Shown here one piece after another: positions 25,136 through 33,812 of a DNA stretch of 64,000 bases; positions within the stretch are counted from its first letter, which is position 1; each line of letters opens with the position of its first letter. Source of the stretch: Acidimicrobiales bacterium (GTDB taxonomy: Bacteria > Actinomycetota > Acidimicrobiia > Acidimicrobiales > GCA-2861595); the NCBI GenBank assembly GCA_036262515.1, contig DATAIT010000057.1:1-64000 (forward strand), read 5' to 3'. The notes beneath the pieces are model-generated. The model was not told the DNA's origin. It saw only the letters and a program-made list of their open reading frames with translations, and made no database searches. A program made the position numbers and the translations under genes.

Positions 25136-26581
25136 TCAGCGGCGGGCGGCGACGGGTCCCATCGGTGGGGGCGCGAAGCGGGCCACCCTCGCCGGCTTGG
25201 TCAGCGGCGGGAAGGCGAAGAGCACGAGCACGAGGGGGAACACCTGCACCCGTTCCCGGGCCAGCGTCCCGAAGTTCCGAAAGGACGCGAAGGCCAGCAG
25301 GAACGACAGGGAGTATACCGCCGCCAGCAGCACGTAGGGATTGGCGAGCAGGCGCCGGAGGGCAGCCTTCAGGCGCTTGCGCGAGGCCACGAACAGCACG
25401 AGCATGCCGGTTCCCTCCACGGACGAGGCCAGCGTCTGCACGTTGTGCGCTTCCACCGGCAGTGGTCGCACGAGGATGCCCGGTACCGCCAGCGGCCAGG
25501 GCAGCTGCGCGGTGGTGAACCCCGAGCCGCCGCCGGCCGTCTGCTCCTCGGCCGTCTGCAGCGTGGACTGGACGGCCGAGGCGTCGAGGGACGCCAGGTC
25601 GAAGTGCTTGGCGAACTGCGAACCGAGCACCGATCCGATGGCGAGGAGGAAGGCGAGTCCGCTCAACGTGGCCAGCGGTCCGAGGCGACTGGAGGTCGAC
25701 GACCGGCGGACCAGGTAGCCGGCCATCAGCGCGATGAACGCCAGGACGCCGATGTGCGGCCGGCACAGGCCCGATGCGATGAGCCCGGCCGCCACCAGCG
25801 CCAGGCCCCCGCGCCGTCGGGTCAGCAGCAGGGCGGCGCCCATGGACGTCGTCCCGAGGGCGAGCGTCATCCACGCCTCCTTCCCGATGGCAGACGTCCA
25901 GAACAGCAGCGACGGCAGCAGGAACACGAGGTAGGCGTAGCGCCGGTGGTCCCCTTCGGGCACGGCCACCACGAAGGCCCGGTAGAAGAGGTAGAGGCCC
26001 CAGAACCCGAACCACGCGAACACCAGGTAGCCGCCGAACTTGCTCGGGCCGGTGATGGTGTACAGGTAGCCGGTCACGGCGTTGATGAAGCGCCGGCCCA
26101 GCTCACCGTTCTTGGCCAGCCCGAAGTGCCCGGAGCGGAAGGCTTCGGAGTACCGGACGCCCTGGTTGTGGTAGCCGCTGGCGTCGGCGATCCCGCCGTA
26201 GACGATGAAGGCCACCGCCTGGTTGAGGAAGGCGACGGCGAGCTTGACGAAGAAGGCGACGACGATGATCCGGCCGACGGTGGGATCCGGCTCCCGCCGG
26301 ACGGCCCGCCGGAGCATGGGCACGCTGACGCCGACCAGCGCCGGGGCGATCACCATCGTCCCCCATGCGTTGTAGTCGCCGTGCTCGAGGGCCCAGGCGA
26401 ACCATGTGACATAGGCGAGCACGCCCACCACCGCCAGCACCAGGACGGCCCGGAATCGAGCCGGCTCCAGTCCACCTCCCTGCACCCGCACCCCGGCTGG
26501 GACGCCGGCGGCCGCCCTCACGGGGAGCGGCGAATCCCACTGTGCGGCTGCCAGCGGCGCCAGAACGAGGGCTGCTGCCAC
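25136..26581 (-). CDS. Multi-spanning membrane protein, Wzy-like polymerase candidate
   Basis: The 481 residues contain about ten hydrophobic spans (RAVLVLAVVGVLAYVTWFAW, GRIIVVAFFVKLAVAFLNQA, LFWTSAIGKEAWMTLALGT, YVLLAAVYSLSFLLAFASF) and one long outer loop (ASGYHNQGVRYSEAFRSGHF). This resembles polysaccharide polymerases and related lipid-linked-oligosaccharide proteins, but there is no sequence signature that proves it. Its first codons overlap the end of the kinase gene by 64 nt from the ATG; GTG codons near 26497 would remove most of that overlap. Next to Wzz/kinase and sulfotransferase genes, a role in polymer assembly is likely. Confidence 0.55.
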   Translation of the reverse strand: MAAALVLAPLAAAQWDSPLPVRAAAGVPAGVRVQGGGLEPARFRAVLVLAVVGVLAYVTWFAWALEHGDYNAWGTMVIAPALVGVSVPMLRRAVRREPDPTVGRIIVVAFFVKLAVAFLNQAVAFIVYGGIADASGYHNQGVRYSEAFRSGHFGLAKNGELGRRFINAVTGYLYTITGPSKFGGYLVFAWFGFWGLYLFYRAFVVAVPEGDHRRYAYLVFLLPSLLFWTSAIGKEAWMTLALGTTSMGAALLLTRRRGGLALVAAGLIASGLCRPHIGVLAFIALMAGYLVRRSSTSSRLGPLATLSGLAFLLAIGSVLGSQFAKHFDLASLDASAVQSTLQTAEEQTAGGGSGFTTAQLPWPLAVPGILVRPLPVEAHNVQTLASSVEGTGMLVLFVASRKRLKAALRRLLANPYVLLAAVYSLSFLLAFASFRNFGTLARERVQVFPLVLVLFAFPPLTKPARVARFAPPPMGPVAARR

Positions 26582-28494
26582 GGTCGCCGGTCGCTGGACC
26601 CCGTCTCGGGCGGCGGCCCCTTCTCGTCGGCCAGGGCCGACTCGGCGACCGTCTCGGGGGGGTGGTCGGCCAGCAGCGCACCGGCACCGGCGGGTGCGTC
26701 GACCGGCGCCTCGGGGAACGCCTCGTCCACGACGTCGGGCGGGGGAGGCGCCGCCTTGCGACGCCTCCGGCGCCGCAGCGGTGGGGCCACGCCACGCCGT
26801 CCCCGCACGCCGAGGAGGGCCACGCCGAACACGGGGGCGCCGAGCCGGGCCAGCAGCTCGCCCATCCGCTCGGCGTCGTCCGCCGTCGTGCGCCCGGCGC
26901 GGGCGACCACGACGACGGCGTCAGCGGCCGGTACGAGCTCGGCGGCGTCGTTGTACAGCAGGGCGGGAGGGGTGTCGACGATGATCACGTCGGTGACGGC
27001 TCGTGTCCGCAGCAGCAGCTCCCGGGCGCCGGTGATGATCCCGGCCGGGTTGTCGGCCGGCGTGCCGCTCGACACCAGGCGGATCAACCGGTGGCCCGTG
27101 GGCTGGGCCGCCTCGCCCAGCACCGACGCCGGGCGCCGGTCGGCCACCACATCGGAGAGCCCGCGCGCCGGGTCGACGCCGAAGTAGTCGTCGAGGTTGG
27201 GCCGGCGCAGGTCGGCGTCGACCACCAGCACCGACCGGCCCGCCTCGGCGAAGCTGGCGGCCAGGTTGACGGCGGTGGTGCTGCGCCCCTCCGACGGGCG
27301 GGGCGACGTGACCAGGATCAGCTTGAGGTCCTTGGCGTCGACGAGCGGCTCGAACCGGAGCTCGTAGGCGTGCTCTCCCGCCATCCGCTCGGGCTTGGGG
27401 GGCGCTGGCGACTGGTCGCCGTCAGCGCCGGAGGCGCCCGCCCGCACCGGCCGAAGCCGGGGCACGGCCTGGGCGAGCACGATGGCCGACCGGAGCTTGC
27501 GGTAGGCCTCGGCCACGCGCGACAGCGGGTTGGACGCGGTCTCCACCGCCCACTGGCGCCGCCGCCGGCGGGGCGTGACGGGCACCTCGGTGAGGACCGG
27601 CAGGCCGAAGGCCTGCTCCGCCGCCTGCTTGGTGTGGAGGCGGGAGTCGAAGCGGTCGAGCACCAGCACCACCGCGCCGCCGAGCACCATGGCCAGCGCC
27701 ACGGCCAGCACGAGCCGGCCCCGCCTGCCCTCCGGTGGCTTGAAGCCCCCGCTGTCGCCAGCGGTGCCGACGGCGACCGGCTTGGCCTCCGACACGGTCA
27801 CGAAGCGGGATTCCGGCGGGCCCTTGATCTCTAGGTCGGTCTGGCGGCGGACGGTTGCCGTCAGCTCGGCGACCAGGGCTTCACGCCGGGCCTTGAGCGA
27901 CGCGTTCCCACCCCCTTGATCGGCGCTGAGCTGGGTGTCGATCTCGTTGAGCTGCCCGGTGAGGCTGTCGAGCTGGGCGGCCGCCTCGTCGACGTCGCGC
28001 TGGTACGCCTCGGTCGCCAGCTCGAGGTCGTAGTCGACCGCCTTGTCGGCAAAGGTGTCCACGACCGCCGCCAGCTCCCCCTTCTTGCGGCTGCTGGCCG
28101 AAAAGGTGATCGTGCCCAGCTTCTTGTTCACCTTGATCTCGACCCGCTTGGCCAGCGTCGTGGGATCGGGCCGCTCGAGCTCCTCTGCGACCCGGCGGGC
28201 GACCTCGGGGCTGTGGAACAGGCGGGACGCGGCTGCCAGCAAGGTGTTGCGGGCGGTCAGGGCGTCGGCGTCACCGCCGGCGGCGGTCGGGGGCAGGGAG
28301 ATGATGTGCTCGGCGACGAAGTGCTGGCGCGACTGGGCGCGGGCGGCATCGCTGGGCGTCACGAGGATCGTGACGACCACGGCTGCCACTGCCGCGAGGA
28401 CGAGCACCCAATACCGCCGCCGGAGGGCACTCAGGTAGTCACTCGGCTGCAAGAGGTACTCCGTTCGGGCGACCTGAGCGTCACGTCTTGGCAT
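26518..28494 (-). CDS. Wzz-domain bacterial tyrosine-kinase-like protein with altered Walker A
   Basis: The 658-residue protein starts with a short cytoplasmic part and TM1 (RYWVLVLAAVAAVVVTILVT), then an extracytoplasmic coiled region (residues about 60-240) and TM2 (RLVLAVALAMVLGGAVVLVL), as in chain-length regulators. The cytoplasmic part is a BY-kinase/ParA-like ATPase: Walker A' LVVDADLRRP and Walker B DVIIVDTPPALL. The Walker A reads TSPRPSEGRSTTAVNLA, with Arg where the Lys of G-K-[ST] should be. A C-terminal Tyr cluster is absent; the tail is Arg/Pro-rich. It likely controls polymer length or export; kinase activity is uncertain. Confidence 0.8.
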   Translation of the reverse strand: MPRRDAQVARTEYLLQPSDYLSALRRRYWVLVLAAVAAVVVTILVTPSDAARAQSRQHFVAEHIISLPPTAAGGDADALTARNTLLAAASRLFHSPEVARRVAEELERPDPTTLAKRVEIKVNKKLGTITFSASSRKKGELAAVVDTFADKAVDYDLELATEAYQRDVDEAAAQLDSLTGQLNEIDTQLSADQGGGNASLKARREALVAELTATVRRQTDLEIKGPPESRFVTVSEAKPVAVGTAGDSGGFKPPEGRRGRLVLAVALAMVLGGAVVLVLDRFDSRLHTKQAAEQAFGLPVLTEVPVTPRRRRRQWAVETASNPLSRVAEAYRKLRSAIVLAQAVPRLRPVRAGASGADGDQSPAPPKPERMAGEHAYELRFEPLVDAKDLKLILVTSPRPSEGRSTTAVNLAASFAEAGRSVLVVDADLRRPNLDDYFGVDPARGLSDVVADRRPASVLGEAAQPTGHRLIRLVSSGTPADNPAGIITGARELLLRTRAVTDVIIVDTPPALLYNDAAELVPAADAVVVVARAGRTTADDAERMGELLARLGAPVFGVALLGVRGRRGVAPPLRRRRRRKAAPPPPDVVDEAFPEAPVDAPAGAGALLADHPPETVAESALADEKGPPPETGSSDRRPWQQPSFWRRWQPHSGIRRSP

Positions 28495-28501
28495 GGAATG
28501 G

Positions 28502-28525
28502 TACCGGCGGCCTCGTGCGCCGGTA
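28502..28525. promoter_or_regulatory. Inverted repeat in front of the Wzz/kinase gene
   Basis: TACCGGCG and CGCCGGTA (8 perfect bp, 8-nt spacer) lie just upstream of ATG 28494 and overlap a minus-strand TACCAT box at 28503-28498. It could be an operator or an mRNA hairpin. The rest of 28495-28685 has no gene. Confidence 0.35.
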
Positions 28526-28685
28526 TGCCGCCCCGCCACGACGACTCGGTTGCCCGGGGCCCACCCTTGAGATCGGCCTCTCACGGCGCGACCTGAGCAG
28601 ACCTGGAGCCGTCCTTCGTCTGCCCTGGTGCCCCTCCGACGAACGCCGTCCGCCGCCGGGGCTCTCGCCGGCGTGCGGCCCATGG

Positions 28686-31600
28686 TCAGGCCGGGGGCTG
28701 CCGCCGGGCCACGCGTGAGCGGTGGAGTCGCAGGAGGGTGTCGTAGACCAGCAGCTCCTGGGCCCGGTGGGCGGTCGTCAGCAGCCGGTTCAGGTGCAGG
28801 TGGACGTAGCTCGTGGCCAGCTGCTCGACGGCGGCCGACAGTCGCCCGGCCCGTTCGAGGTCGGTGAGCTCGAGGCCGATCGGCGCCAGGCGGCGCGACC
28901 GCTGCCAGAGCCCCTCGAAGCGGGCCCCCGTGGCGCCGGGGCGGTCGACGTCGGCCCGCAGCACCTCGTCGAGCCGGTGGCGCCGGGCACGGAAGGTCCG
29001 GCTCAGCTGCTCTTCGAACGGCCCGTCGACGCGGTGCTCCCAGGCATAGATGGCTCGACCCCGTGCGTAGACGGCCAGCTTCTGCTCGTCGTCCAGGCAC
29101 AGGTCGTCGAGCAGGGCGTCGACACCTCGCACGGCCAGCTCCCACCGGTCGTTGGCGTCGTCGCCACCGTCGGAGCCGGCACCGGCGCACAGTGCACCGA
29201 GCACGGCGTCGCTGTCGGCCGAGAAGATGCGCTCGGCGACGAGGATGCCGTCGGCCCCTCCGTACCGCTCGACCTCGCGGTCGTAGGTGTCGAGCTGGAG
29301 CCCCCATGCCGCGCCGTCGTCGACGGCCGTGCCCAGGGCCCGGGTGACCTCGTTGGCCACGTGGAGCGGGTCGGTGCCGGCGGCGGCATGGAACCGCACG
29401 CGCAGGTGCCAGTGCGGGTCGCCGTAGCGCACGAAGAACCAGCCGTCGGCGTGACCGTGGTCGAACAGCCGCCGGCGGAGCGGGTCGACGACGTCCCGGA
29501 GCAGGACGTCGACGGCGGACGGGCCGGCGTAGACCTTGGCCGAGACCCACTCTGAGCCCGGTGGGAAGCTCCGGCGCACGGGCGACGGCGCCAGGGGGGC
29601 GGGGCGGGGGCGGCGGTTCGGCAGCGCCGACGTGAAGGGCACGACGATCTCGGAGGTGAAGCGGCCTTCCGGCCCGCGGGCACACAGGCGGTCGGGCGAT
29701 GGGAACACCTCTTCGAGCACGGCGTGCGATCGACCGCGGACGAGGTGGACGAACGACTCCGCCGACAGGACGTTCTCGAGATCGACGAGCAGGGCGGCGT
29801 CAGCGTCGACCAGTGTGACGAGCCGCGGGATCTCGCGGTCGAGCCGCCACGCCCGGATGCGCCGGGCCAGCTGCGGGCCGCTGGCGGCGCCGAGCCAGCC
29901 CAGTTCGTCGGCGGTGACCTGCCATCGGGCGAGGGACAGCACGAGCCGGCCCGAGCGGACCCTCGGCAGGAACGGCGCGTGCTCGAGCGCTCCCCAGGTC
30001 CAGGACAGGCCCGCTCGCACGCCCTGCGTCTGCAAGGACGCCAGCAGCCGGTACACGGCGGGGCCGCTCCGGGTGAAGTCGTGGGCGGTCGTGCTCCTCG
30101 GGACGACCCGGCGGCCGAGCCGGCGGGAGCGGAGGACGACTTCGCCGTCGACGACGGAGACCAGGAGGTCGCCGAGCGCGATCTGGCGGTCGGGCGAGGC
30201 GCCCGAGGTCCCGAGGCAGGCGATCTCGTAGCCCCGCAGCACCGGCCGGGCGACGACGTTGTCGAACGGAGCCTCGGGTTGGTGGACGATCTCGGCCCAC
30301 ACCGCGTCGGGGTCCTGCGCCTCCTCCGCCCGCAGATGCTGCTCGACGTGGCCGAGCAGGCCCGGGTCGGTGTGGCAGAACCGCCCGAGCAGCCAGGCCC
30401 CGGACGGGCCGCCGACGGCCCGGAGGAGCACCGAGAAATCGCCGCTGTCAAGTGCGCTGTCGCTGTCGGCTTCCAGCGAGGCGAGGACGGCGAAGGCGCC
30501 GGGGAGCGGGAGCGGGGGAGCGTCGTCGGCCAGCGCCTCCAGGTCGTCGGCCTCGAGCACCATCTCGGTGCTGCGCCGGGCCGTGGTGGCGAGCAGCAGG
30601 CCGAGCAGGACGTCGTCCCCGGGCAGCTTGGGCGCCGCCGGGGGGGGTGGCGGTGGGAACGACAGTCCGTCGAGGGGCGCAGCGGTGAGCGCCGGCGGGC
30701 CGAACCCGATGCCGGTCTCGTCGTCGACGGCCTCCAGGAGTGGCACCTCGCGGCCGCCGTACCGCTGCTCGAAGGCGTCGCGGAACCGGTCGATGTCGCC
30801 GGGCGTGCGCCGCCGGGCGATGCCCTGCAGCAGGGCCACGCCGCGGGCGATCTCGTCGAGCACCCGGCTGCCCAGCGTGATGTCGGTCGCCGGTTTCACC
30901 AGGTCGACGTGGAAGCGTGCCTCGGCCGCACCGGCGGCCGGCAGGGCATCGAGCTCCCTGCCGAGCACGCGGTAGCGCTCGGGCGCCGCACCGAGCCCGG
31001 CGGCGTCGACGTCGGACAGCTCGTCGGCGGCCGCTCGCAGCGTCTTGGCCACCGCCGCGCTCGACGGCGCCGCCTCCAGCAGGTCGGCCAGGCCTTCGAT
31101 CGGCTCGCCGCCGGTGACCGGGACGCGGGCGCTCGGCACGAGCACCTGCGAGCGCACCAGCTCGTCGACGTAGCGGGCCGCGCCGCCGTGGCGGTCGACT
31201 CCACCGGCGACCGCCTCGACCAGCTGGGCCGTCGTGGCGCCTCCCTCGGCCCGGGCCAGCGCCGAACGAAGCCGCGGCGTGTCGGGCGCCCCCCGGAAGC
31301 CGGCCGGGGCCCGCTCGCCCGCCTGCACCCAGCGGACGCCGCCCGGCGAGCGGTGGAGGGAGGGGTTGGGGGCGAACGGCACGTCGGCGCCCGTGTCGCC
31401 GGCGGTGGAGACCCCGAGAGCCAGCGCCGCCAGGTACGAGGCGTCGACCCTGGTCCGCCGGCGGTAGCGGTCCCTCGGTTCCAGGACGAGGCGGGTGCGC
31501 TGTCCCGTCGTGCCGACGGAGACGCCGGCGAACAGGCCGAAGGGCGTGGCACGCGACGCGGCCCGCACCAGATAGCGGGCCAGCGCCCGCTCGATGCCCT

Positions 31601-31892
31601 GGCCCCGCTCGCTGTTGGGATCCCGCCGCCAGAGCGGTATCGAGGCTTCGAGATCCGGAGAGGCGAGGAAGACGGCCTCGCGGATCTCGGGCCGCTCCAG
31701 CAGGTCGGCCAGCCGGCGCCGCAGGCGCAGGCGGTCGCGGGGGAGCGCCTCGTCGAGGAGGGTGCCGCCGATGGCGGGAGCGCCGAGGTCCTTGCCCAAC
31801 CTCGTGAGCTCGTCGTACGGGAGAAGCGGCGTGCGAAGGACGAAGAAGCCGGCCGGCGAGAGCGCTTGCTTCACGCCCGGCATGGTGTCCAT
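28686..31892 (-). CDS. Full-length LanB-type lanthipeptide dehydratase
   Basis: The roughly 1068-residue protein begins SPAGFFVLRTPLLPYDELTR and has the long N-terminal glutamylation domain of LanB (RYLVRAASRATPFGLFAGVS is its conserved Arg-rich turn; LSFPPPPPPAAPKLPGDD links subdomains). It ends with the SpaB_C-type elimination domain (SEWVSAKVYAGPSAVDVLLR, GWFFVRYGDPHWHLRVRFHA). The enzyme uses Glu-tRNA to glutamylate Ser/Thr of a precursor peptide and then eliminates glutamate to give dehydroamino acids. No LanC cyclase, protease or obvious precursor is seen in the window. ATG 31892 or 31883 is the likely start. Confidence 0.88.
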   Translation of the reverse strand: MDTMPGVKQALSPAGFFVLRTPLLPYDELTRLGKDLGAPAIGGTLLDEALPRDRLRLRRRLADLLERPEIREAVFLASPDLEASIPLWRRDPNSERGQGIERALARYLVRAASRATPFGLFAGVSVGTTGQRTRLVLEPRDRYRRRTRVDASYLAALALGVSTAGDTGADVPFAPNPSLHRSPGGVRWVQAGERAPAGFRGAPDTPRLRSALARAEGGATTAQLVEAVAGGVDRHGGAARYVDELVRSQVLVPSARVPVTGGEPIEGLADLLEAAPSSAAVAKTLRAAADELSDVDAAGLGAAPERYRVLGRELDALPAAGAAEARFHVDLVKPATDITLGSRVLDEIARGVALLQGIARRRTPGDIDRFRDAFEQRYGGREVPLLEAVDDETGIGFGPPALTAAPLDGLSFPPPPPPAAPKLPGDDVLLGLLLATTARRSTEMVLEADDLEALADDAPPLPLPGAFAVLASLEADSDSALDSGDFSVLLRAVGGPSGAWLLGRFCHTDPGLLGHVEQHLRAEEAQDPDAVWAEIVHQPEAPFDNVVARPVLRGYEIACLGTSGASPDRQIALGDLLVSVVDGEVVLRSRRLGRRVVPRSTTAHDFTRSGPAVYRLLASLQTQGVRAGLSWTWGALEHAPFLPRVRSGRLVLSLARWQVTADELGWLGAASGPQLARRIRAWRLDREIPRLVTLVDADAALLVDLENVLSAESFVHLVRGRSHAVLEEVFPSPDRLCARGPEGRFTSEIVVPFTSALPNRRPRPAPLAPSPVRRSFPPGSEWVSAKVYAGPSAVDVLLRDVVDPLRRRLFDHGHADGWFFVRYGDPHWHLRVRFHAAAGTDPLHVANEVTRALGTAVDDGAAWGLQLDTYDREVERYGGADGILVAERIFSADSDAVLGALCAGAGSDGGDDANDRWELAVRGVDALLDDLCLDDEQKLAVYARGRAIYAWEHRVDGPFEEQLSRTFRARRHRLDEVLRADVDRPGATGARFEGLWQRSRRLAPIGLELTDLERAGRLSAAVEQLATSYVHLHLNRLLTTAHRAQELLVYDTLLRLHRSRVARRQPPA

Positions 31893-32008
31893 CGCGCCCG
31901 CCGTCGCCCGGCACCGCTGCGAGCGTCGGCCGGCACCGACCCGGTGCACGGACCGCGAGCGTCCCCCCGGCTGCCTCGAAGAGGCGCTTTCCGTCCCTTC
32001 CCCCGCAT
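31871..32008 (-). CDS. Possible 45-residue small ORF overlapping the LanB start
   Basis: A minus-strand frame opens at ATG 32008, 9 nt after a TATACT box, and ends in TGA at 31871, inside the first codons of the dehydratase gene. It would encode a basic peptide (MRGKGRKAPLRGSRGDARGP then CTGSVPADARSGAG ... WTPCRA) with two Cys, three Ser and two Thr. Position and promoter fit a precursor or a leader peptide, but composition is not typical and the reading could be chance in GC-rich DNA. Low confidence. Confidence 0.2.
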   Translation of the reverse strand: MRGKGRKAPLRGSRGDARGPCTGSVPADARSGAGRRRARWTPCRA

Positions 32009-32017
32009 ACCAGCGTT

Positions 32018-32023
32018 AGTATA
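32018..32023 (-). promoter_or_regulatory. AT-rich promoter of the LanB gene (-10 TATACT)
   Basis: On the minus strand GTGTTGACGGACCTATACTA (32036-32017) stands out in this GC-rich DNA. TATACT at 32023-32018 is a near-perfect -10. A TTGACG at 32033-32028 with TATGCG 18 nt further is an alternative pair. It gives the dehydratase its own promoter, separate from the phosphopantetheinyl transferase that ends at 32089. Confidence 0.5.
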
Positions 32024-32088
32024 GGTCCGTCAACACTGACCGAGCCAGCGCTTTGGGTCGAATGTCTCGGCGCTCGTGCCGCCGCTCG

Positions 32089-32766
32089 TCACGGACCGGC
32101 GACGAACATGCGGATGTCGTGCACCGCCCCGGCGCACGCGAGGGCGCCCACCAGCGGCAGGTCCACGGCCAGGGGGGCCATGCTCCACCCGTTCCACGTC
32201 GAGGTGCGACCGCCGGTGGTGTCGACGTCCTTGAGAGGCCCGGCCAGGCCGACGCCCATGGCCTTGAGCACGGCCTCCTTCGCCACCCACCGCTCGTAGT
32301 AGCCGACGCAGCGGACGGCGGCATCGGGCGACGACGACTCGGTCTGGCGTCGCTCGGCGTCCGAGAACACGATGTCGACCATGGCGCTCCAGTCGAAGTC
32401 GGGGCGAACGACCTCGATGTCGACGCCCACGTCGGCCGAGCCGGAGAAGGCGAAGACGGTGGTGTCGCCTGCGTGGGCCACGCTGACCCGCAGCGGCGAG
32501 GGCTTCCCGTCCACGACCACCACCGGCCTTCCGTGCGGTCCGCCGCACCGGGCACACGTGCGCTCGACGGTGAGGTCGCCGTCGGGCAGGTACCGCCGCG
32601 CCAGGTCGCGCAGCACGAGCCGCAGGGCCTCGGTCCGTCGCCCCCGGGCTCCGGGGCCGGGCGGCTCCTGGGCGCGGCGGTGCACCCACGCGTGGCACTC
32701 GCCGCGCGCCAGGGTGGCCAGGGGCCCGGAGTCGCCTCGAGCCTCGTCGCCGGCGCTCACCGCCAC
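32089..32766 (-). CDS. 4'-phosphopantetheinyl transferase (Sfp type)
   Basis: The 225 residues carry the Sfp-family motifs: GRPVVVVDGKPSPLRVSVAH, the Mg-binding GVDIEVVRPD and WVAKEAVLKAMGVGL. The enzyme moves phosphopantetheine from CoA onto carrier proteins of polyketide, peptide or fatty-acid synthases. No carrier-protein gene lies in the window, so its target is elsewhere or it serves a peptide or lipid pathway linked to this locus. GTG 32766 follows the glycosyltransferase stop by 20 nt, so the two are probably co-transcribed. Confidence 0.85.
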   Translation of the reverse strand: MAVSAGDEARGDSGPLATLARGECHAWVHRRAQEPPGPGARGRRTEALRLVLRDLARRYLPDGDLTVERTCARCGGPHGRPVVVVDGKPSPLRVSVAHAGDTTVFAFSGSADVGVDIEVVRPDFDWSAMVDIVFSDAERRQTESSSPDAAVRCVGYYERWVAKEAVLKAMGVGLAGPLKDVDTTGGRTSTWNGWSMAPLAVDLPLVGALACAGAVHDIRMFVAGP

Positions 32767-32786
32767 CTCAGGCGCGCGCCGCCATG

Positions 32787-33743
32787 TCAGGCGCTCGGGA
32801 GCTCACCGGTGACGCGCTGGAACCTCGGATTGGGGCCCTTGCGCCCCCTCACCCCGTCCCAGAGGCCCTGGAGCGTGGCCAGGCGGGCCGCCCCCGTCCG
32901 GGCCAGTTGCATGCGCCGGGCCGAGTAGGCGAGGTGGTTCGCCGTCCACAGCGGCGTCCCGTGGCGCCTCGACAGGAGGAAGAAGTTGCGGGCCACGTAG
33001 TACGCCCGCCACGGCTCGTCGGCGTCGATCGGGCGCTCGGCCGACAGCGCCTCGTCCCACCCGGCCGACGTCATGTGCCGGGCCGTGGCCGTGGCGCTCT
33101 CCCGGTCGACCAGGACGCGGAACCCGGCCGCCTTGACCCGGAACCAGAAGTCGAAGTCCTCGTACCCGAAGAACCACGTCTCGTCGGGGAGCACGCCGGC
33201 CCGCACGACCCGGCTCGGCACGAGGCTCGCTCCCCATGCGGCTGCGTCGATCTCGTCGAAGCCCGATCGGGTGGTCGCCGTGTAGATGCTCGTGCCGCCG
33301 CTGCGGCGGTCGAGGCACCGCCCGTACGGGACGACCCCCCCGACGGGGGCGCCGGGCACGGCGCGCTCGTACGCCTCGGCCCCGGCGATGAGCCGGCTCA
33401 CCCGGGGGGCGGGGATGTCGAGCACGGCGATGTCGTCCTCGCAGAGGTAGATCCAGCGGGTGGCCGGCATGGCTGCCGCCACCACCAGCCCGTGGCGGAA
33501 CCCCCCGGCGGGACCCAGGTTCACTGGTAGGCGCTCCACCCGGATGGAGGCCTCCAGGTCGGCATCCTCGAGGCCACCCTCGCCGTTCACGACGAGCACG
33601 ACGTCGGCGGGACGGAAGCCCTCGGTCGAGATCAGCTGGCGCACGACCTGCGTGGCCAGCCGCTTTCTCCGGAAGGTGAGCACCACGGCGACGGTGCCCG
33701 CCGGCGGACAGCGGTCGTCAGCGCGCACGCCCAAGGATCGCAC
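32787..33743 (-). CDS. Family 2 (GT-A) glycosyltransferase
   Basis: From GTG 33743 the 318-residue protein has a GT-A fold: AVVLTFRRKRLATQVVRQLI, DVVLVVNGEGGLEDADLEAS, NLGPAGGFRHGLVVAAAMPA and the metal-binding acidic motif WIYLCEDDIAVLD (E-D-D in place of D-x-D). Further on, ETWFFGYEDFDFWFRVKAAG is the acceptor-site ED pattern of rhamnosyl- and galactofuranosyl-transferase relatives. It likely adds a sugar to the surface polymer from a nucleotide donor. The frame upstream of 33743 is not protein-like. Confidence 0.82.
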   Translation of the reverse strand: MRSLGVRADDRCPPAGTVAVVLTFRRKRLATQVVRQLISTEGFRPADVVLVVNGEGGLEDADLEASIRVERLPVNLGPAGGFRHGLVVAAAMPATRWIYLCEDDIAVLDIPAPRVSRLIAGAEAYERAVPGAPVGGVVPYGRCLDRRSGGTSIYTATTRSGFDEIDAAAWGASLVPSRVVRAGVLPDETWFFGYEDFDFWFRVKAAGFRVLVDRESATATARHMTSAGWDEALSAERPIDADEPWRAYYVARNFFLLSRRHGTPLWTANHLAYSARRMQLARTGAARLATLQGLWDGVRGRKGPNPRFQRVTGELPSA

Positions 33744-33812
33744 GCCGTTCCGAGGGGCGGCAGGGCCGGGGCCGCCCGGGCGCCCCGTAGTGGCCGGGAC
33801 GGGGACGCCTGG

